Shown piece after piece: positions 34,347 through 42,484 of a stretch of 64,000 bases of DNA. The notes beneath the pieces were generated by a model. The model worked only from the letters and a program-made list of their open reading frames with translations. It had not been told where the DNA came from and ran no database searches. Each line of letters starts with the position of its first letter. Positions within the stretch are counted from its first letter, which is position 1. The DNA comes from Viridilinea sp964592425 (GTDB lineage Bacteria > Chloroflexota > Chloroflexia > Chloroflexales > Chloroflexaceae), in contig CAZQCG010000024.1 in assembly GCA_964592425.1 (NCBI GenBank), forward strand, positions 13,020-77,019, in the 5' to 3' direction. The position numbers and the translations under genes are program-made.

Positions 34347-37300
34347 CTAACGCACCACAAGCGGTAGGTAGTTCAGGATCGCCTGTAGCTCAGGCTGGGG
34401 TGTAAAGCGGCCCTTGGCAGTGAAGTAGCTGCTGTTGCCTGCCACATCGGTGGCCCGCACAATGAAGCGTACCTCACCCGCTGGAACCGGTACAATTGTG
34501 CTATAGACTCCTTCTGTGCTACCGAGCGTCAGGCGCTGCTCGACCCAGGTGGTGTCGCCGACAATGTAGTTCAGACTAACCTCACCGATGCCCTGGTTCG
34601 TGCCGCCGCCGTCGGCGGTTGGGCCACTATCACTGGCCCGTACAATCACCTCTGCCCTGGTCTGGCTAAGGGTTGAACCAAAACCTTGTGGTGTTTGCAC
34701 CTCGACCGACTCAATCATCGGCCCCTGGGTGTCGGTCGCGAGTGCTGGTGGGGTGCTTGGTGGATCTTCGTAGAAGACGCGGAAGACCATACGTCGGTAG
34801 CCCCGTAGCTGGCCCGTGAGCCCGTCCTCATTTGCCTTGAACTGGGCCGCGAAGCTGGTCAACTGATCACGTTGCAGTTCACCCTCGCCGACACTACTGT
34901 AGCTGAAGATCTTGTACGGATACCAGAAACCAGCACCGGCGCTGAAGTTCGGTTCCAGCGTCGTACTCATGATCGGCGTGTCAGTCTCGGTAGCCACCTG
35001 GGTGATCTGCGGGTTGAAATCGAACAACCGGCCATAGTCACCCTCGACAAAGACCACGTCGCGCACTCGCAGCCGTGTGATGCTGTCGCTGTTGCTGAGC
35101 GCACTGATGTCGTAGGCAAAGGTGGGTAGACTTGGCGCACCCAGCTGGTCGTTGGCGAAGAGCCGCACAGTCTGGCTGAAGGTGCTGTCCAGTGCGGCGA
35201 ACTCGTCTTCAACCGTAAAGTCCTCTGGGTCGAGTTTGATCACCTGGCTGCCGGTACGGGGCAGCGTGACCACGCTGTTGCTCAGGTTGAGTGTAAAGGT
35301 GATCGTGCGGCTCAGCCGCCCCTGATTGTTGGCGCTGATCGGGGCGACTGTCTGCAGCGGTGCGCCTCCATCAGGTCTGGGATCTTCATTCAGTGGTGGC
35401 AGCGGATTGCTCACCGTTACCCGGATAAAGGGCAGCCCGTAGAGGGTCATGATACTGAGAGACTTGTAGTCGTAGGCGCTCAGGCTGGTCGCGTTGCGCA
35501 CATAACGCTGTTTGGCTCGCATCAGCGACTCGCCAATCGAGGCATAGATGTGGGTGATGAGCTGTGGACGAGGGCTGGTGAGTTGGGGGAGATCTACCTC
35601 GCTCCCGCGGGCCAGTTCCTCCGTCAGCAGCACAGCCAGGCGCTCGGAATAGTCGATGCCATCAGCGGTGCCGTACCCGAAGCCGGTATTGCCGATCCAG
35701 TTGCCGCCGTTGCGGTTGAAAGCCTGAGCAAAATCGGCCTGATAGAGTTGGGCGTTACTACTGGTGAGAATGGCACTGTCGACGACATTGTAGCCACTGT
35801 GACATCCCACCGAAAAGCCTAACGTACTGCGGAAGTAGTTCAGGCTGCTCTCCAGATGGTAGGTGGGCTCAAGCAGGCGCCGGGCCGGGAAGTTCCCGGC
35901 AGTGGCGGTTGCCGGCAGCAGTTGCCAGTGGTCAAAGTGGGCATTGACCGAACTCAGCCCGATCTGGGGATCGTACTGGTTGCCGAAGACCGGTGTCACA
36001 AACTCCGTATCCAGCCGTCCGTCAAACCATTCACGCTCAGCATCAATCCTTGTCCAGAGGTCGTTGTTCAGTACGCGCATGTCGTTGCTGACGCTGCGGG
36101 TAGGATCGTAGACCAGGCCCGTGCGGGTGAAGATGTTGGTGACAGCGGCGGCCTGATCTTTGAGGAAGTCGTAGCCGCTGACGAAGGTGCGGGTCGGACC
36201 ACCGATATCACCGTAAGGTGTCGCATCGATCTGCAAATCGGTGTTGACACCGCTGGCGTAGCTATCGAGGTAGCGCGCAATCTCGGAAGGGCGCTCAACG
36301 ATGCGCCCAACCGCCAGGCGCGGCAAGAAGAGCGGTGAACCGGCGAAGCGGTAGGGTCTTCCACTCCCATAGGGATTATCGCTCAGCAGCATGCGGTAGT
36401 AGAGTGCTGCGCCAAGGGGCTGCGAACGACTGAGCATGGTGCCGTTGGCGACCTGACTGATGTAGGTCAGGTAGTCGCTCTCATTGGCGATCTCGGTCAG
36501 GTCGGGCAGGCGGAAGAAGGGCAAGACTTCGTCGCCGCCGATCAGCACGATATTGCGCACATTGGGAAAGCTGATCGGATTGCTGTTGGCGTTGCCCAGC
36601 ACAAAGGCCGGGTTATCGCCTGAGGGTCCCGCATCAGGACGTGTAGCCGACTCGATCAGATTGTCGATCAGCCCGGCCACGTAGTTGGCATAGAGCGGGT
36701 TGCCCTGATTGTTAAACCATGTCTGGTAGACCTGGCTGATCGTGAGGGTGCTGCTGATTGTCGGCACCAGTTGGCCCACATCAAGCACCACGCCCCACTC
36801 CGGGGGCAGATCAGGGCTTGGCTGCGGGGGCGAGCCTATGGCACCGCTTAGCTGGTTCAGGGCGCTGCTTATCGCCGGCACATGGGTAGTACCATCGCGT
36901 CCGTAGAGATTGAGCATCCGGTCGGGATAGTAGATGTAGAGCGTAGTGACTGCATCAGGGCCGGGGTAGTACGTCGGCAAATTTAGGCGTACTTCCACTT
37001 CAGGAGAGGGCGGCGGCACCGTCAGCACACTTCCCTCGATCAGCAATTCAAGCCGATAGGGGCGGCTGGGATCGTGGGCACCGTTCTGCGGGGCCACGAC
37101 CACATAGTAGACCCCCGGTTGCCAGAGGAAGCTGTCGATCACCTCAGGGGTTGTGCCGGGCTGCGCACTGATCGAGGAGATGCTGGCACCGATCGAGGAG
37201 ATGCTGGCACCGATCGAGGAGATGNNNNNNNNNNNNNNNNNNNNNNNNNNNNNNNNNNNNNNNNNNNNNNNNNNNNNNNNNNNNNNNNNNNNNNNNNNNN

Positions 37301-37868
37301 NNNNNNNNNNNNNNNNNNNNNNNNAGATGCTGGCACCGATCGAGGAGATGCTGGCACCGATCGAGGAGATGCTGGCACCGATCGAGGAGATGCTGGCACC
37401 AACCTGAGTAATACCTTCAAGCCCCTCCTGGCCTGGGTCAAAGCTCGGATCGAAGCCGGGTGAGCCGTCGGCGTTCTGGCGCGGGCCGCCCGCAAGCACC
37501 AGGTCGTAGTCACCAGCAAGCTGGCTTAGCCTGAGGCGAACGCGTGAGGCGGGCCGGCTCAGCACAAAGCGGTAGTAGTCAAGGTCGGTTGTGGTGCCAA
37601 TGGTTCCGCTGATCGCACGCGTCCAGCTGGTGATGCTCTGGTCGTCTGGTCCAATCGGCTCTGAGGTGACCGGCGTATCATTGCTCTGCGTGCCCGCAGC
37701 CTCCTGCTCAAGGTAGTTGGGCAGTGCCGTAGCAGCAAGGGTGGGATCGTCCGGTGTCGCCTGTTCCAGTGGAGCAGCCAGGGCGGCCGGGCTGCCGGGG
37801 GTTGCGGCAAACGGGGTGAGTACAAGCAGCAGGAGCATCAGCATGCTCAGTTTAGGCAAGAGTCGCAT
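34347..37868 (-). CDS. Secreted clan-CD (C25/caspase-like) peptidase-like protein with ISSIGAS repeat
   Basis: About 1173 residues, counting a 100-N gap. Signal peptide at the start, a pre-peptidase-like beta domain (DYYRFVLSRPASRVRLRL), then a run of ISSIGAS heptads broken by the gap. The central part has VLIGGDEVLPFFR, a conserved NAHFDHW (candidate catalytic His) and FSVGCHSGYN (candidate catalytic Cys), the order and spacing seen in gingipain-type C25 and caspase-like peptidases. Ig-like domains follow, and the protein ends NYLPLVVR. Probably exported and surface-bound. It starts 15 bp after the cyclase gene with a GAGGAGG site, so the two are cotranscribed. Catalytic activity is inferred, not proven. 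Confidence 0.75.
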   Translation of the reverse strand: MRLLPKLSMLMLLLLVLTPFAATPGSPAALAAPLEQATPDDPTLAATALPNYLEQEAAGTQSNDTPVTSEPIGPDDQSITSWTRAISGTIGTTTDLDYYRFVLSRPASRVRLRLSQLAGDYDLVLAGGPRQNADGSPGFDPSFDPGQEGLEGITQVGASISSIGASISSIGASISSIGASIXXXXXXXXXXXXXXXXXXXXXXXXXXXXXXXXXXISSIGASISSIGASISSISAQPGTTPEVIDSFLWQPGVYYVVVAPQNGAHDPSRPYRLELLIEGSVLTVPPPSPEVEVRLNLPTYYPGPDAVTTLYIYYPDRMLNLYGRDGTTHVPAISSALNQLSGAIGSPPQPSPDLPPEWGVVLDVGQLVPTISSTLTISQVYQTWFNNQGNPLYANYVAGLIDNLIESATRPDAGPSGDNPAFVLGNANSNPISFPNVRNIVLIGGDEVLPFFRLPDLTEIANESDYLTYISQVANGTMLSRSQPLGAALYYRMLLSDNPYGSGRPYRFAGSPLFLPRLAVGRIVERPSEIARYLDSYASGVNTDLQIDATPYGDIGGPTRTFVSGYDFLKDQAAAVTNIFTRTGLVYDPTRSVSNDMRVLNNDLWTRIDAEREWFDGRLDTEFVTPVFGNQYDPQIGLSSVNAHFDHWQLLPATATAGNFPARRLLEPTYHLESSLNYFRSTLGFSVGCHSGYNVVDSAILTSSNAQLYQADFAQAFNRNGGNWIGNTGFGYGTADGIDYSERLAVLLTEELARGSEVDLPQLTSPRPQLITHIYASIGESLMRAKQRYVRNATSLSAYDYKSLSIMTLYGLPFIRVTVSNPLPPLNEDPRPDGGAPLQTVAPISANNQGRLSRTITFTLNLSNSVVTLPRTGSQVIKLDPEDFTVEDEFAALDSTFSQTVRLFANDQLGAPSLPTFAYDISALSNSDSITRLRVRDVVFVEGDYGRLFDFNPQITQVATETDTPIMSTTLEPNFSAGAGFWYPYKIFSYSSVGEGELQRDQLTSFAAQFKANEDGLTGQLRGYRRMVFRVFYEDPPSTPPALATDTQGPMIESVEVQTPQGFGSTLSQTRAEVIVRASDSGPTADGGGTNQGIGEVSLNYIVGDTTWVEQRLTLGSTEGVYSTIVPVPAGEVRFIVRATDVAGNSSYFTAKGRFTPQPELQAILNYLPLVVR
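37169..37400 (-). repeat. 21-nt tandem repeat encoding ISSIGAS heptads
   Basis: The unit on the plus strand is CTGGCACCGATCGAGGAGAT plus G. Five complete identical copies are visible (two before and three after the gap) plus partial ones at both edges, in the signal-proximal part of the clan-CD-like protein. The true copy number is unknown because of the assembly gap. Confidence 0.9.
37225..37324. other. Assembly gap (100 N) inside the tandem repeat
   Basis: A run of exactly 100 N, a usual placeholder size. The flanking repeat phase requires a length of 16 modulo 21, and 100 satisfies this, so the frame is kept as drawn; the real length may differ by multiples of 21. Confidence 0.95.
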
Positions 37869-37883
37869 CTAGCGGCCTCCTCT

Positions 37884-40800
37884 TCAAGGACTTATTAAGG
37901 TGCTGGCCAGGGCCAGGTCACGCTGGGCGTCAAGCTCGTGAAAGATCTGCATGGCTTCAGTGTGGGCGATAGCAAAGGTGGCCTGATCATTGAGGGCCAG
38001 GGCCAGGCGGGCCTGCTGGTAGCGCGTTTTGCCCAACTCGTAGCGATTATCGAGGTGAGCCAGTGCAGCAAGGCTCTGCTCCAGCTCACGCTGGGCAAGC
38101 TCCAGGTTATCCTCTGCCAGAGCCACCTGGCCGAGTATGCGGTGGGCGATGGCTGCTTCAGGAGTCATACCCAGTTCATTGGCAAAGGCCAGGGAACGCT
38201 GGGCGTAACTTCTGGCCGCCTCTCGATCTCCATATGCTAGCGCTGCCTCTGCTGCCATCCGCAAGAATTCAGACAGAAAGCTACGTGCTCCAATCTGCTC
38301 GCAGATGGTAATCGCCTCAATCAGCAGAGGTAAAGCCTCAGCCGATCGGCCCTGGAGCAGCAGTACTTCACCCCGGTTGGCAGTGGTGACGACCACGCCA
38401 AGGGTTGAGCCAATGCGCCCGAACATGGTGCTACTGAGCTGATAGAGCTCGGCGGCGCGCTCAAGCTGGTTGCGCCCGACCAGGACGACCGCCAGGTTGT
38501 TCGAGGTACGTGCCACTGCCTGTACATCGCCGATGCTCTCACTGATCTGCAGACTCTGCTCGTAGCTGTCGACCGTTGCAATCCAGCGCCCTAGCCGTAG
38601 GTAGAGCATACCAAGATCATTGAGCGTATCACAAAGGCCACCAGGTAAATTGAGACCCTCGTAGGCGGTGCATGCCCGTTCAAGATAGCTGATTGCCTGT
38701 GGTAGTTCACCCTGGTCGCGATTGATGTTTCCGATCAACTTGAGCGCATGGGCCTGATCGGCCTGGCTGCCCACCTGCTCGGCCAGACCAAGGCCCTGGT
38801 TGGCCCACTCAAGTGCCTGCTGATAGAGCCCCTGGCGATAGTAGAGGCCTGCGCCAAGCAGGTAACAGCGGGCCTGTTCGGCGTGCAGGTCGGCGGCAGC
38901 CGTGGCCATGCCGCTGTTGAGCCAGGTAAAGGCGGCCTCGTAGCGCGAGCGGCGCTCCTCGACGCTGGCCAGCAGGCGGTGCAGGCGTAGCCAGAGCTCT
39001 TCGTCGGGCCGCGCCAGGCTAAGGGCTTCGCGGAAGTGGGCCTCGGCATCGTCATACTCACCCAACAGGAGGCGCAGCTGGCCACTCTGCTCGTGGATAT
39101 TGCGGCACTGGCCTTGCAACCACCCTGGCTCCGGCTCGGCTGCCCCCTCCAGGTGTCGAGTGATGCTCAGGGCGGTTGCATAGAGGGCCAGGGCGTCGCG
39201 GTTGGCGAAGCGACTGACGGCCTGTTCAGCAGCGTGCAGGTGGTAGTGCAGGGCGGGCATAAACTCTTCGGCCTGCAGGTAGTGCCAGGCCAGCACTGCC
39301 AGCTGATCTTCCAGGTGATCCTGGCTCAGTTCCTCGATCCGCCGGGCCACGCGCCCATGCAGCACCCGCCGGCGGGCATAGAGAATGCCTTCGTAGGCTA
39401 CATCACGCAGCAAGGCGTGGCGGAAGAGATAGGCCAAAAAGCGCTCAAGCTGTTCGGCCTGGATCAACTCAAAGCCGATCAGGCGTTGCAGGCTTTCGTC
39501 GAGCCTTTCGGGACGCCCATAGAGCCCCTCGACCACCGGGCGCTGGAAGCGCCGCCCGATGACTGAGGCTACCTGTACCAACTCCTGGTACGACTCGTCG
39601 AGCCGATCAAGGCGGGCCATCAACAGGCCCTCGATGCTCTTGGGCAACTCGACCTCGTCCAGGCGTCGGGCCAGGCGCCAGCCCTCGGCACTGTCGTGGC
39701 AAAGCACCTGGTTGGCGATCAGGGCCCGCACCAGCTCCTGAATGAAGAAGGGGTTGCCCTGAGTGCGTTCTAGCAGGGGCAGGATGGCTGGCGGCGGAGT
39801 GCCACCCAGCAGGGCGGTTAGCAGGGTGGCACTCTCTTCCGCACCAAGCTCATTCAGCCGCAGCGTCAGGTTCTGGGCCTGGTCTTGCCAGGGTGCCGCG
39901 ATCGGCGGTTCAGAGCGGTAGGTTACCACCAGCAACAGCGGCAGACCAGGGGCTGCTTCAGCCAGGCGGGCGAGCAACTCTTGCGAGGGTAAATCAGCCC
40001 AGTGGGCATCTTCCACGAGCAGCAGCAGTGGATCCTGGGTGGCCAGGCCAGCAATCAGGGCGATCACTAATTCCTGTAATCGATCGCGGCGCTGCTCAAG
40101 CGAGAGCGAACGAGTCAGCGGGCTGTCGGTCAGGTTTATCCCAAGCGCATCACCAAGCAGCGGGGTGAAGCGTTCAAGATCCGGGGCAAGCTGTGTGACA
40201 CGGGCGACCAGATGTTCGGCCAGTTCGGGGCCGTCGAGGCTCTGCGGGCCAAGGCTGAGCAGGCTACGCAGGGGGCCGCGGAGGGCGGCATAGGGCGTGC
40301 GTTGCTCGTAGCTCTGACATTCGCTGAGCAGGATGGTAAAGGTAGGTACCCCGGCCGTGTCACGGGCCACTGAAGCAACAATCAGCCGTTGGAGCAACTC
40401 TTCGGCCAGGCGGCTCTTGCCTGCGCCGGCCTCGCCGATCAAGGAGAGCACCCGCCCTTGGCCATGGAGGGCTGCGCCGCTGGCTTCGAAGAGCGCCTCA
40501 AGCTCAGCATCACGCCCGATCAGCGGGGTATGGCCAAAATGTACCGGCAGATCTTCACGCTGGGGCTGGCTCACACCGCGGGCCAGGCCGAGCACACGGG
40601 CCGGTATCACCGGCTGGGCGATGCCCTTGAGACGCAACGAAGATCCATCAACCAGTTCAAACTGGCTGGCCACCGCTGTGCGTGTGCTTGGTGAGATGAA
40701 GACTTCACCATCGTTTGCTGCGGCCATCAGGCGCGCCGCCAGGTTCACCTGCGAGCCCATAACGGTGTATTCGTAACGGACGGCCCCGCCAACGCGCCCG

Positions 40801-42101
40801 GCAAAAACCGTCCCGGTGTTCAGGCCAATCTTCTGGAAGAGTGGCCCCGGCCCTTCCAGGGCGGGCGGCCTGGGTAGTGCTTGGAGTAGTGCCGCAATCT
40901 CAGCGTTGGCCTCGTCCAGCGCCCCGCGCAGATCAAGTGCACAGCGCACCGCACGGGTCGGATCGTCCTCATGGGCGCTTGGCGCACCAAAGAGCGCCAT
41001 CAGTTTATCGCCGTGGGTATACATGTCCACCTTATTCACAATGCCTTCGTAGTGGTGGACAACCGTCTGAGCGCGGCGGTAATAGGCATTGAAGATCGCA
41101 GCCGCCGTGTCGGGGCGCTCCTGTAGATGGCCGAGCAGGGCGCTGAAGTCGTGCAAGTTGGCGAAGAGCACACTCACCGGGCGGAATTCCCCCAGGGTGT
41201 GCGTCTCAGGTTCAAGGAAGCGGTTGGGCAGGCCATGCACCAGGTAGGGCCGCAGGGCTGCCAGTTGCTCGGCCAGCCGTACAAGCGTGGCCATATCGTC
41301 CGGGCCGCTGCGATCAAGTGGACTGGGCATCGTCGAGGGTAGCTCGGGCGCGGGCAAATCCTCAAGCAAGTGAAAGCCCTGACCCTTGCCGCGCAGGGTC
41401 ACCGCTGGCACCCGCATCGCTGTCTGGTCGGAAATGACCACCTGGCCTGGTTCAGCGATCTCCTGGGCCAGCGCGACCCGGTTCACTTCTGGGCCGGTGA
41501 CGACCAGTTCGATATGCTCGCTGTCGCCAACCTCGGCGGCAAAGACGCGCCCACTATGGACGCCGACACGCAGGCTGAGGGTAAAGGTGCCAACTCTGGT
41601 CTGTAGATTGGCAAACCTGGCCATGCGGCGCTGCATCGCCAGGGCGGCGGCGGCGGCGGCGGCGGCATCGAGCGAGCCAAGGCTGGCCGAGTCGAAGAAG
41701 GCCGTCAGGGCATCACCGCCGAACTTGAGCAGCATACCCTGGTGGGCATAGATTTCGGCAATCAGGTTCTCAAAGAGGTAGCTGATCACCGCGCTGATCT
41801 CCTCGGATCCCTGGCGCCCCAGGCCACTCAGGTGCTCAGAGAGTTTGGTGAAGCCGGAGAGATCGGCAAAGAGTAGGCTACCCTCCCAGAAGGCCCCACT
41901 GATCCGTCCAGGCTTCGGATCGGCCAGTTGAGCCTGGAGGATGCGCGATGGCACAAAGCTTGCATAGGTAGCCAACCGTGAGCGCAGCGTTTCGGCCAGT
42001 GAGGCTCGTACTGGTGCCGGCAGATCCGGGCTATGATCGAGCAGAGCCGCCTGCTCGGCGCTCAGGAAGTGACGCAGAAGAAAGGTCGCCTGAGGATTCA
42101 T
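37884..42101 (-). CDS. Double adenylate/guanylate cyclase with AAA ATPase and TPR domains
   Basis: About 1405 residues. Two class III cyclase domains, about 70-240 (LLFADLSGFTKLSEHL, KFGGDALTAFF) and 300-500 (SVLFANLHDFSALL, HGDKLMALFG, NLAARLMAAANDGEV). The first keeps the DLSGF and GGD metal-site Asp residues; the second has HDF and GDK in place of them, so it may be regulatory. An AAA/NACHT-like ATPase follows with GEAGAGKSRLAEELL (Walker A), then about ten TPR motifs to the C terminus. This layout is common in Chloroflexota signalling proteins (sometimes called SARP/LuxR-like scaffolds). The start at MNPQATFLLRHF (42101) was preferred to Met six codons upstream. Confidence 0.9.
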   Translation of the reverse strand: MNPQATFLLRHFLSAEQAALLDHSPDLPAPVRASLAETLRSRLATYASFVPSRILQAQLADPKPGRISGAFWEGSLLFADLSGFTKLSEHLSGLGRQGSEEISAVISYLFENLIAEIYAHQGMLLKFGGDALTAFFDSASLGSLDAAAAAAAALAMQRRMARFANLQTRVGTFTLSLRVGVHSGRVFAAEVGDSEHIELVVTGPEVNRVALAQEIAEPGQVVISDQTAMRVPAVTLRGKGQGFHLLEDLPAPELPSTMPSPLDRSGPDDMATLVRLAEQLAALRPYLVHGLPNRFLEPETHTLGEFRPVSVLFANLHDFSALLGHLQERPDTAAAIFNAYYRRAQTVVHHYEGIVNKVDMYTHGDKLMALFGAPSAHEDDPTRAVRCALDLRGALDEANAEIAALLQALPRPPALEGPGPLFQKIGLNTGTVFAGRVGGAVRYEYTVMGSQVNLAARLMAAANDGEVFISPSTRTAVASQFELVDGSSLRLKGIAQPVIPARVLGLARGVSQPQREDLPVHFGHTPLIGRDAELEALFEASGAALHGQGRVLSLIGEAGAGKSRLAEELLQRLIVASVARDTAGVPTFTILLSECQSYEQRTPYAALRGPLRSLLSLGPQSLDGPELAEHLVARVTQLAPDLERFTPLLGDALGINLTDSPLTRSLSLEQRRDRLQELVIALIAGLATQDPLLLLVEDAHWADLPSQELLARLAEAAPGLPLLLVVTYRSEPPIAAPWQDQAQNLTLRLNELGAEESATLLTALLGGTPPPAILPLLERTQGNPFFIQELVRALIANQVLCHDSAEGWRLARRLDEVELPKSIEGLLMARLDRLDESYQELVQVASVIGRRFQRPVVEGLYGRPERLDESLQRLIGFELIQAEQLERFLAYLFRHALLRDVAYEGILYARRRVLHGRVARRIEELSQDHLEDQLAVLAWHYLQAEEFMPALHYHLHAAEQAVSRFANRDALALYATALSITRHLEGAAEPEPGWLQGQCRNIHEQSGQLRLLLGEYDDAEAHFREALSLARPDEELWLRLHRLLASVEERRSRYEAAFTWLNSGMATAAADLHAEQARCYLLGAGLYYRQGLYQQALEWANQGLGLAEQVGSQADQAHALKLIGNINRDQGELPQAISYLERACTAYEGLNLPGGLCDTLNDLGMLYLRLGRWIATVDSYEQSLQISESIGDVQAVARTSNNLAVVLVGRNQLERAAELYQLSSTMFGRIGSTLGVVVTTANRGEVLLLQGRSAEALPLLIEAITICEQIGARSFLSEFLRMAAEAALAYGDREAARSYAQRSLAFANELGMTPEAAIAHRILGQVALAEDNLELAQRELEQSLAALAHLDNRYELGKTRYQQARLALALNDQATFAIAHTEAMQIFHELDAQRDLALASTLISP

Positions 42102-42304
42102 CGGCACACCTGACAGCACTCGATCTGATCACGTACCAGGGACTGTACCAGGATAAACGTTGCCCGGCAAGCAGTTGGGTTCCTGGGGGCTAGGCTTTTC
42201 GTAATGGCTTGGGGGGAGCTGTACCGCACGCTATGCCTCCTACCGCCCGCTCCGATAGACGCGTGTGGTTCTATCGTCAGCTGCATTATGCCATTATTGT
42301 CCTC
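42102..42304. other. Spacer between the cyclase gene and the nadA promoter
   Basis: About 200 bp with no recognised frame or RNA. A possible divergent minus-strand -35 (TTGTCA) overlaps the nadA -35 box, with CATAAT 15 bp away, a weak candidate promoter for the cyclase operon. Confidence 0.35.
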
Positions 42305-42333
42305 TTGACAACAGGGCCAACGGGGCGTATACT
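42305..42333 (+). promoter_or_regulatory. Consensus promoter of nadA
   Basis: TTGACA (42305-42310), 17 bp, TATACT (42328-42333), one base from the full sigma-70 consensus. Transcription should start near 42340, leaving a leader of about 145 nt before the nadA ATG. Confidence 0.8.
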
Positions 42334-42349
42334 AGCGTGAACATATGGT

Positions 42350-42422
42350 ACGCCGTGCCGTCAATCTCTGCGCATGGCTCTAGTGTCATAGGGACACTTA
42401 TGCGTGGCGGCACGGCGTTTTT
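42350..42422 (+). promoter_or_regulatory. Nested hairpin with U run in the nadA leader (attenuator/riboswitch candidate)
   Basis: ACGCCGTGCCG (42350-42360) pairs perfectly with 42408-42418 and is followed at once by TTTT (42419-42422), the signature of an intrinsic terminator. Inside it, CGCAT (42371-42375) pairs with ATGCG (42400-42404), and AGTGTC (42382-42387) with GACACT (42393-42398). The whole sits between a consensus promoter and the nadA ribosome site, where it would stop most transcripts unless prevented. I do not recognise it as a known NAD riboswitch class. Confidence 0.65.
42382..42398. promoter_or_regulatory. Operator-like dyad 1 upstream of nadA (AGTGT-N7-ACACT)
   Basis: AGTGT CATAGGG ACACT, a 17-bp dyad. 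A second one with the same arms and spacing lies 54 bp further at 42436-42452. It also forms the inner stem of the leader hairpin. Confidence 0.55.
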
Positions 42423-42435
42423 CCACATCAGGATT

Positions 42436-42452
42436 AGTGTTATTTGTACACT
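42436..42452. promoter_or_regulatory. Operator-like dyad 2 upstream of nadA (AGTGT-N7-ACACT)
   Basis: AGTGT TATTTGT ACACT, extended by one pair on each side (TAGTGT/ACACTA). Centred 54 bp, about five helical turns, from dyad 1 and 33 nt before the nadA start. Confidence 0.6.
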
Positions 42453-42484
42453 ATATGTGTCCCCCCACTGCGAGGAGTTGCCCT

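Noticed and set aside
37074..37463. Plus-strand frame with DAGTDRG repeats across the N gap
   Set aside because: Antisense reading of the ISSIGAS repeat; the minus-strand gene has signal peptide, ribosome site and homology.
42404..42484. 27-codon N-terminal extension of nadA
   Set aside because: It runs through the terminator-like leader, has no NadA homology and lacks a ribosome site; ATG at 42485 is better.
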